This document shows positions 59,992-64,000 of a stretch of DNA of 64,000 nt, in pieces (positions within the stretch are counted from its first letter, which is position 1; each line of letters begins with the position of its first letter). The notes beneath the pieces were generated by a model. It was not told the DNA's origin. It saw only the letters and a program-made list of their open reading frames with translations, and searched no databases. The translations under genes and the position numbers were made by a program. Source of the stretch: an uncultured Eubacterium sp. (lineage in GTDB: Bacteria; Bacillota; Clostridia; Oscillospirales; Acutalibacteraceae); contig CAJTLP010000004.1 in the NCBI GenBank assembly GCA_910577195.1, positions 186,001-250,000 of the forward strand, written 5' to 3'.

Positions 59992-60693
59992 ATGGAAATT
60001 ACAACTCTTGAAAAGGAATTAAGCGCAAATTCATATCCGGGACGCGGTATCGTTCTAGGTAAATCAAAGGACGGCAAAAATGCAGTTATTGCTTATTTCA
60101 TTATGGGCAGAAGTGTGAACAGCCGCAACAGAATTTTTGAGGAAAACGACAGAGGCGGTATCCGTACAAAGGCTTTTGATGAATCTAAAATGGAGGACCC
60201 AAGCCTTATTATTTATAATCCTGTTTTAAAGCTCGGCAATAAAACAATTGTTACAAACGGTGATCAGACAGATACAATTTATGATTTTATGAGTGAGGGT
60301 CACTGCTATCGTCACGCACTTCTTACAAGGGAATTTGAGCCTGATGCACCAAACTATACACCGAGAATTTCAGGTGTGGTTAAGCCGAACGGAGACTATG
60401 TGCTTTCCATACTCAAATCAAATATGGGCAAGCCGGAGTGCCTGAGGTTTTTCTATGAATACCCTGCTTCAGCAGGTCTCGGTCACTTTATTCATACATA
60501 TAAATGTGATGGTGATCCGATTCCTTCTTTTGAAGGTGAACCGACACCGGTTGTAATTGACGGCGATATCAACTCATTCACCGATATGATATGGGCAAAC
60601 CTCAATGAGGATAACAAGGTTTCACTTTTCACACGCTTCATTAATCTTGAAACAGGCGAAGAGGAAACAAGAATTATAAATAAGAATAAATAA
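59992..60693 (+). CDS. purO: IMP cyclohydrolase, PurO-type
   Basis: 233 residues matching the IMP cyclohydrolase family (archaeal-type PurO fold, unrelated to the cyclohydrolase half of PurH): PGRGIVLGKSKDGKNAVIAYFIMGRSVNSRNRIF, GNKTIVTNGDQTDTIYDFM and the central EPDAPNYTPRISGVV. It occupies the place of purH in this cluster, so IMP ring closure is probably done here and the formyl-transfer step by a separate enzyme. AGGTGAT RBS, 9 nt after purN. Confidence 0.88.
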   Translation: MEITTLEKELSANSYPGRGIVLGKSKDGKNAVIAYFIMGRSVNSRNRIFEENDRGGIRTKAFDESKMEDPSLIIYNPVLKLGNKTIVTNGDQTDTIYDFMSEGHCYRHALLTREFEPDAPNYTPRISGVVKPNGDYVLSILKSNMGKPECLRFFYEYPASAGLGHFIHTYKCDGDPIPSFEGEPTPVVIDGDINSFTDMIWANLNEDNKVSLFTRFINLETGEEETRIINKNK

Positions 60694-60699
60694 ATCACA

Positions 60700-60727
60700 A
60701 GGACGTTTTTTTAATCGTCCTATTTTG
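60700..60727 (+). terminator. Possible terminator after purO
   Basis: aggacg / cgtcct pair (60700-60705, 60716-60721) around a T-rich loop, with ATTTTG downstream. Partial read-through to purD is likely. Confidence 0.45.
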
Positions 60728-60751
60728 CTTTAAATACTGTAGTATTCATTA

Positions 60752-60777
60752 GTAGGGGCGGATTCAATATCCGCCCA
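60752..60777. repeat. Dispersed inverted-repeat element, copy 4 (half)
   Basis: gtaggggcggattcaat followed by atccgccc forms one GC-rich hairpin like half of the core of copies 1 and 3. It lies in the purO-purD gap. Confidence 0.6.
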
Positions 60778-60846
60778 TATAACAATTCACAATGGTATGG
60801 GAATAGGTGATTATTCCGCATAATAAACATAAAAAGGAGATTAAAT

Positions 60847-62121
60847 ATGAAAGTATTAGTAGTAGGAGGCGGCGGAAGAGAGCACGCACTTATAAGAAAG
60901 ATAAAAGAATCAGACAGAGTTGACAGTATCGCCTGCTGTCCCGGTAACGGCGGTATTTCGTATGATGCAGAGTGCTACAATGTTTCTGCAACAGATATTG
61001 ACGGTGTTGTTCATCTTGCTAAGGAAATCAAGGCTGATTTCGTTGTAGTTGCTCCTGATGATCCGCTTGTTGCAGGTATGGTAGATGCACTTAACGATGC
61101 AGGCTTTGCCACCTTCGGACCAAAAGCCAATGCAGCAATCATTGAGGGTTCAAAGGTATTTTCAAAGGACCTGATGCTTAAATACAATATTCCTACTGCT
61201 GAATACAAGGTGTTTGACAAGGCTGAGGATGTTATTGATTATCTTAAAGAAAAGAATGAATTTCCTGCAGTAATCAAAGCAGACGGTCTTGCACTGGGTA
61301 AGGGCGTTATCATTCCTGAAACACTTGATGAGGCGATTGCAGGTGTTAAGGAAATTATGGAGGATAAAATCTTCGGTGCGTCAGGAAATAATGTTGTTGT
61401 TGAGGAATTCCTGACAGGTCCTGAGGTATCCGTTCTTGCATTTACTGACGGTAAGTGTGTTAAGCCTATGGTTTCATCAATGGACCATAAGAGAGCGCTT
61501 GACGGCGATAAGGGTCTCAACACAGGCGGTATGGGTACTGTTTCTCCAAATCCTTACTATACTGATGATGTTGCAAAGGAATGTATGGAAAAAATCTTTG
61601 TTCCTACAATCCAGGCAATGAATGCAGAAGGCAGAACCTTTAAGGGCTGTCTGTACTTCGGTTTAATGATTACACCGAAGGGACCAAAGGTTATTGAGTA
61701 CAACTGCCGTTTCGGTGATCCGGAAACACAGGTTGTTCTTCCAAGACTTAAAACAGATATAATGGATATCTTTGAAGCTATTAATAATGAAACACTTTCA
61801 GAGCTTGACATAGAATGGTCTGATGAGGCTTGCACCTGCGTCATTATGGCATCAGGCGGCTATCCTAAATCCTATCCGAAGGGAATAGAAATTACAGGTC
61901 TTACTGAGGGTCAGCTCGACGGTGTTACGGTATATCATGCAGGCACTGCAATAAATGACGGAAGACTCGTTACCTCAGGCGGCCGTGTATTAGGTGTTAC
62001 TGCACTGGGCAATACTCTTGAAGAGGCACTTGAAAAATCATATGCTGCCGTAGATAAAATCAAGTTTGAAAATGCGCATTACAGAAAAGATATCGGTCAG
62101 AAAGCACTTAATGCAAAATAA
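60847..62121 (+). CDS. purD: Phosphoribosylamine-glycine ligase
   Basis: GAR synthetase, ATP-grasp. 424 residues: VLVVGGGGREHALIRKI, PAVIKADGLALGKGVII, GPEVSVLAFTDGKCVKPM and EYNCRFGDPETQVVLP. Last of the pur genes here; purC, purF, purL and AICAR transformylase genes are not in the window. Confidence 0.97.
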   Translation: MKVLVVGGGGREHALIRKIKESDRVDSIACCPGNGGISYDAECYNVSATDIDGVVHLAKEIKADFVVVAPDDPLVAGMVDALNDAGFATFGPKANAAIIEGSKVFSKDLMLKYNIPTAEYKVFDKAEDVIDYLKEKNEFPAVIKADGLALGKGVIIPETLDEAIAGVKEIMEDKIFGASGNNVVVEEFLTGPEVSVLAFTDGKCVKPMVSSMDHKRALDGDKGLNTGGMGTVSPNPYYTDDVAKECMEKIFVPTIQAMNAEGRTFKGCLYFGLMITPKGPKVIEYNCRFGDPETQVVLPRLKTDIMDIFEAINNETLSELDIEWSDEACTCVIMASGGYPKSYPKGIEITGLTEGQLDGVTVYHAGTAINDGRLVTSGGRVLGVTALGNTLEEALEKSYAAVDKIKFENAHYRKDIGQKALNAK

Positions 62122-62155
62122 GTTGTGAATAAATCGTGAAATTTACAATTTGTTA

Positions 62156-62184
62156 TTGACAATTATACAAAACGGAATTATACT
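62156..62184 (+). promoter_or_regulatory. Promoter of the efflux-adaptor operon
   Basis: TTGACA, 17-nt spacer, TATACT; start about 38 nt before the ATG. Confidence 0.85.
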
Positions 62185-62228
62185 AATCATACAAAATTAT
62201 AAATCAATACAAAGCAGAGGTTAGTTTT

Positions 62229-63965
62229 ATGGCAACTGTAAAGAAAAGTAAAAAGAAAATAATAATTCCTATTTGCATTATTCTCGTTATTGCAATTGTT
62301 GCCGGAGTTATTTTCGGTGTGTCAAAAGCAAACAGCGGTAAGGAAGTTTCGCTTTATACGATTGCTACTGATGACATCTATGAAAGCGTTTCTTTAACCG
62401 GTGAGGTTTCCTCCGGCTCCGTAAAAGAGTATAAGGTTGGAACTGTTGCAACTGTTAAAGAAGTTTTTGTTAAGGTTGGCGACAAGGTTAAGAAGGGCGA
62501 TGTTCTTGCAACCTTTAATGTTGAGTCACTTGACAGTCAGATAAATTCACTTCGTTCAAGCTATAACGAGTCACTCAGCAGCTATAACAGTGCTGTCAGC
62601 TCACAGAGTGCAGCAAAGAAAAAGGCAGATGCGATTAAGTCTCAAATTTCTGAAACTGAAAAAACAATTGAAAAGCTTCAGAAAAAGTCAGCTACTACTG
62701 TTAAGAAAACTACGAAAAAGACAACCGCCAGAACCACTACAAAAAGAGAGACAACGAAGCCTTCAACCACAAGACGTCAGCCGACAATGCCGTCTGTAAG
62801 TGAAAGCACAACAACTCCTACTACTGCTCCTACATCAGCATCATCCGATATCGGTTCTCTTGCAGAGGCACTGGCTGAGCTTAACAAGAATTTAAGCCAG
62901 ATTACCAATGATCTTCATACACTTGCAACTTTAACTGAAATCATTACAAAGACCATTACGGATGCGATTGAGGATGGTGTATTTGACAGCAATGTTATAG
63001 CAGACAGAGTAGCTGCTGCTGTATCAGAGGCACTCAAGGAGGGTATTATTGACGCTGCGAATCTGATTGTTGAGAGTAATGTAGCTGTGGATATGATTCA
63101 TGCTGCTGTTTCAGCAATTGATTTTGAAGCGGTTACAAGTGCTCTTATTAATTCAAACAATGTTTCATTAACTGCGGCTCAGCTTCAGCTTGCATCTCTT
63201 GAGGCACAGTACGCTATCTATAAAGTACAGTCAGATGATACTATGCTCACTGCACAGAAGAAGGCTATTGATGCTACAAAGAAGGCACTCGATACACTTG
63301 AGCAGCAGAAAAAGGAAATGGAAGAAGGCTGGGTTGCTTCATTCGACGGTACAATAACAGAAGTTGATATTGAGGCAGGTGCACAGACCACACTTCTTTC
63401 AACAGGAATCAAGCTTGAAAATCTGAATTCAATGGCAGTAACCGTAAGCCTTAGTGAATATGATTTACATAAGGTAAAGATTGGTATGCCTGTAAAGGTA
63501 ACTACTGCATATGGTTCTTATGATGGTGAGGTTTCTGCAATAGCTCCTACTGCAACAGGCGGTTCTTCAGGCAGTATTCTTGACAGCGTAGGTTCTATGG
63601 CAGGTATCAGCGGACTTTCAAGCCTTACAGGCACAGGTGCAGGTGTTGATTGTACAGTGACAATTCCTGAGACAGATGAAAATATTATTGCCGGCTTTGA
63701 TGCTGATGTTGAGATTAAGACAGGTGAATATTTAGGCGTTGTTGCAGTTCCTATTGAAGCAATTAAGCTTGAGAAAACAGGCTCATATGTATACCTTTAT
63801 GATGAGGAAGAGAAGACTGTAACAAAGACTCTGATTGAAACAGGTGCAGTGTCTGACGCTATATATCAGGTTAAATCAGGTCTTAAAATCGGTGACAGAA
63901 TTGTTGCCGCTCCTGAATCAACCTACGAAGAAGATACATTTAAGGTAAAAGTTATAGAAAAGTAA
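62229..63965 (+). CDS. HlyD/MacA-type efflux adaptor with Thr-rich insert
   Basis: 578 residues. One N-terminal membrane helix (about 12-32), then the first half of a biotinyl-lipoyl-like domain (VATVKEVFVKVGDKVKKGDVLATFN). A coiled coil is interrupted by a threonine/serine-rich linker at about 155-205 (many TTK, TTT) and a helical insert. Then comes the second lipoyl half (GWVASFDGTITEVDIEAGAQ) and a membrane-proximal beta domain. Longer than usual MacA-like proteins because of the insert. Followed by a probable MacB-type permease, so part of an ABC exporter. Confidence 0.87.
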   Translation: MATVKKSKKKIIIPICIILVIAIVAGVIFGVSKANSGKEVSLYTIATDDIYESVSLTGEVSSGSVKEYKVGTVATVKEVFVKVGDKVKKGDVLATFNVESLDSQINSLRSSYNESLSSYNSAVSSQSAAKKKADAIKSQISETEKTIEKLQKKSATTVKKTTKKTTARTTTKRETTKPSTTRRQPTMPSVSESTTTPTTAPTSASSDIGSLAEALAELNKNLSQITNDLHTLATLTEIITKTITDAIEDGVFDSNVIADRVAAAVSEALKEGIIDAANLIVESNVAVDMIHAAVSAIDFEAVTSALINSNNVSLTAAQLQLASLEAQYAIYKVQSDDTMLTAQKKAIDATKKALDTLEQQKKEMEEGWVASFDGTITEVDIEAGAQTTLLSTGIKLENLNSMAVTVSLSEYDLHKVKIGMPVKVTTAYGSYDGEVSAIAPTATGGSSGSILDSVGSMAGISGLSSLTGTGAGVDCTVTIPETDENIIAGFDADVEIKTGEYLGVVAVPIEAIKLEKTGSYVYLYDEEEKTVTKTLIETGAVSDAIYQVKSGLKIGDRIVAAPESTYEEDTFKVKVIEK

Positions 63966-63977
63966 GGAGATTTCAGA

Positions 63978-64000
63978 GTGAATATTAAGGAAAGTCTGAA
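63978..64000 (+). CDS. Start of a probable ABC transporter permease (MacB/FtsX-like), cut by window edge
   Basis: GTG 63978 with AAGGAGAT upstream opens the peptide MNIKESL. It lies 12 nt after the adaptor gene. The first residues and the context resemble MacB/FtsX permease genes; only seven codons are visible, so the identity is inference. Confidence 0.4.

Noticed and set aside
1..64000. CRISPR arrays, tRNA or rRNA genes, prophage or complete IS elements
   Set aside because: No regularly spaced repeats, tRNA-like cloverleafs with CCA-stem patterns, rRNA motifs, transposase, integrase or phage structural genes were found on reading both strands.

Overview
The window looks like chromosome of a low-GC, Gram-positive gut anaerobe of the class Clostridia, most likely a Ruminococcus-like member of the Oscillospiraceae. 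This is inferred from the Clostridia-type ribosomal operon (zinc-binding S14 and L36, zinc-ribbon L24), tRNA-dependent amidation (aspS with gatCAB) under a T-box, GTP-type PEP carboxykinase, a dockerin-bearing secreted protein, and cytoplasmic glycosidases paired with GPH-type sugar symporters. Species cannot be named from the sequence alone. No rRNA, tRNA, CRISPR array, prophage or complete insertion sequence was seen.

Layout. 1-2063: 3' part of pckG, then a possible small structured RNA and two small ORFs. 2079-8478 (minus strand): a five-gene run, ymdB - peptide-binding lipoprotein - yloU - fakA/yloV - recG. 8551-11405: a LOG-family gene, a DUF2130 gene and a chimeric gene relic. 11578-27273: one long S10-spc-alpha ribosomal operon (rpsJ to rplQ, 31 genes including secY, adk, map, infA and rpoA) behind a perfect consensus promoter and a roughly 317-nt structured leader with an attenuator-like hairpin. 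27338-39680: accessory metabolism, with a YccF protein, AraC regulator, GPH transporter with a very long C-terminal tail, GH29 fucosidase, EF-G paralogue, second GPH transporter, cytoplasmic sialidase and iron alcohol dehydrogenase. 39754-41969: aroQ, efp, a CD1247-type protein and a lipoprotein that appears to start at AUC. 42339-49859: third GPH transporter, a zinc-ribbon membrane protein, and T-box-aspS-gatC-gatA-gatB. 49900-57734: AT-rich hypothetical gene, anti-sigma/ECF sigma pair, GH3 beta-glucosidase, DUF2798 protein and an LRR-dockerin secreted protein. 57761-62121: purine genes purE-purM-purN-purO-purD. 62156-end: HlyD/MacA-like adaptor followed by the first codons of a probable ABC permease.

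How the genes fit together. The centre is a translation factory (ribosomal proteins, RNA polymerase alpha, SecY, IF-1). The flanks hold amino-acyl-tRNA supply (AspRS plus amidotransferase), EF-P and purine synthesis. The accessory part suggests a lifestyle of importing small glycans (fucosylated, sialylated, beta-glucosides) by cation symport and cleaving them inside the cell.

The most notable non-coding signals are: a promoter-hairpin-terminator unit at 1410-1604; the S10 leader; a T-box whose specifier region contains GAU, GAA and AAC triplets; a dispersed family of about 125-bp inverted-repeat elements (two full copies, one with a nested insert, one half copy); a 306-bp foldback element at 41988-42293; and an aroQ leader whose stem covers the start codon. 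Promoters with 17-bp spacers are unusually clear throughout.
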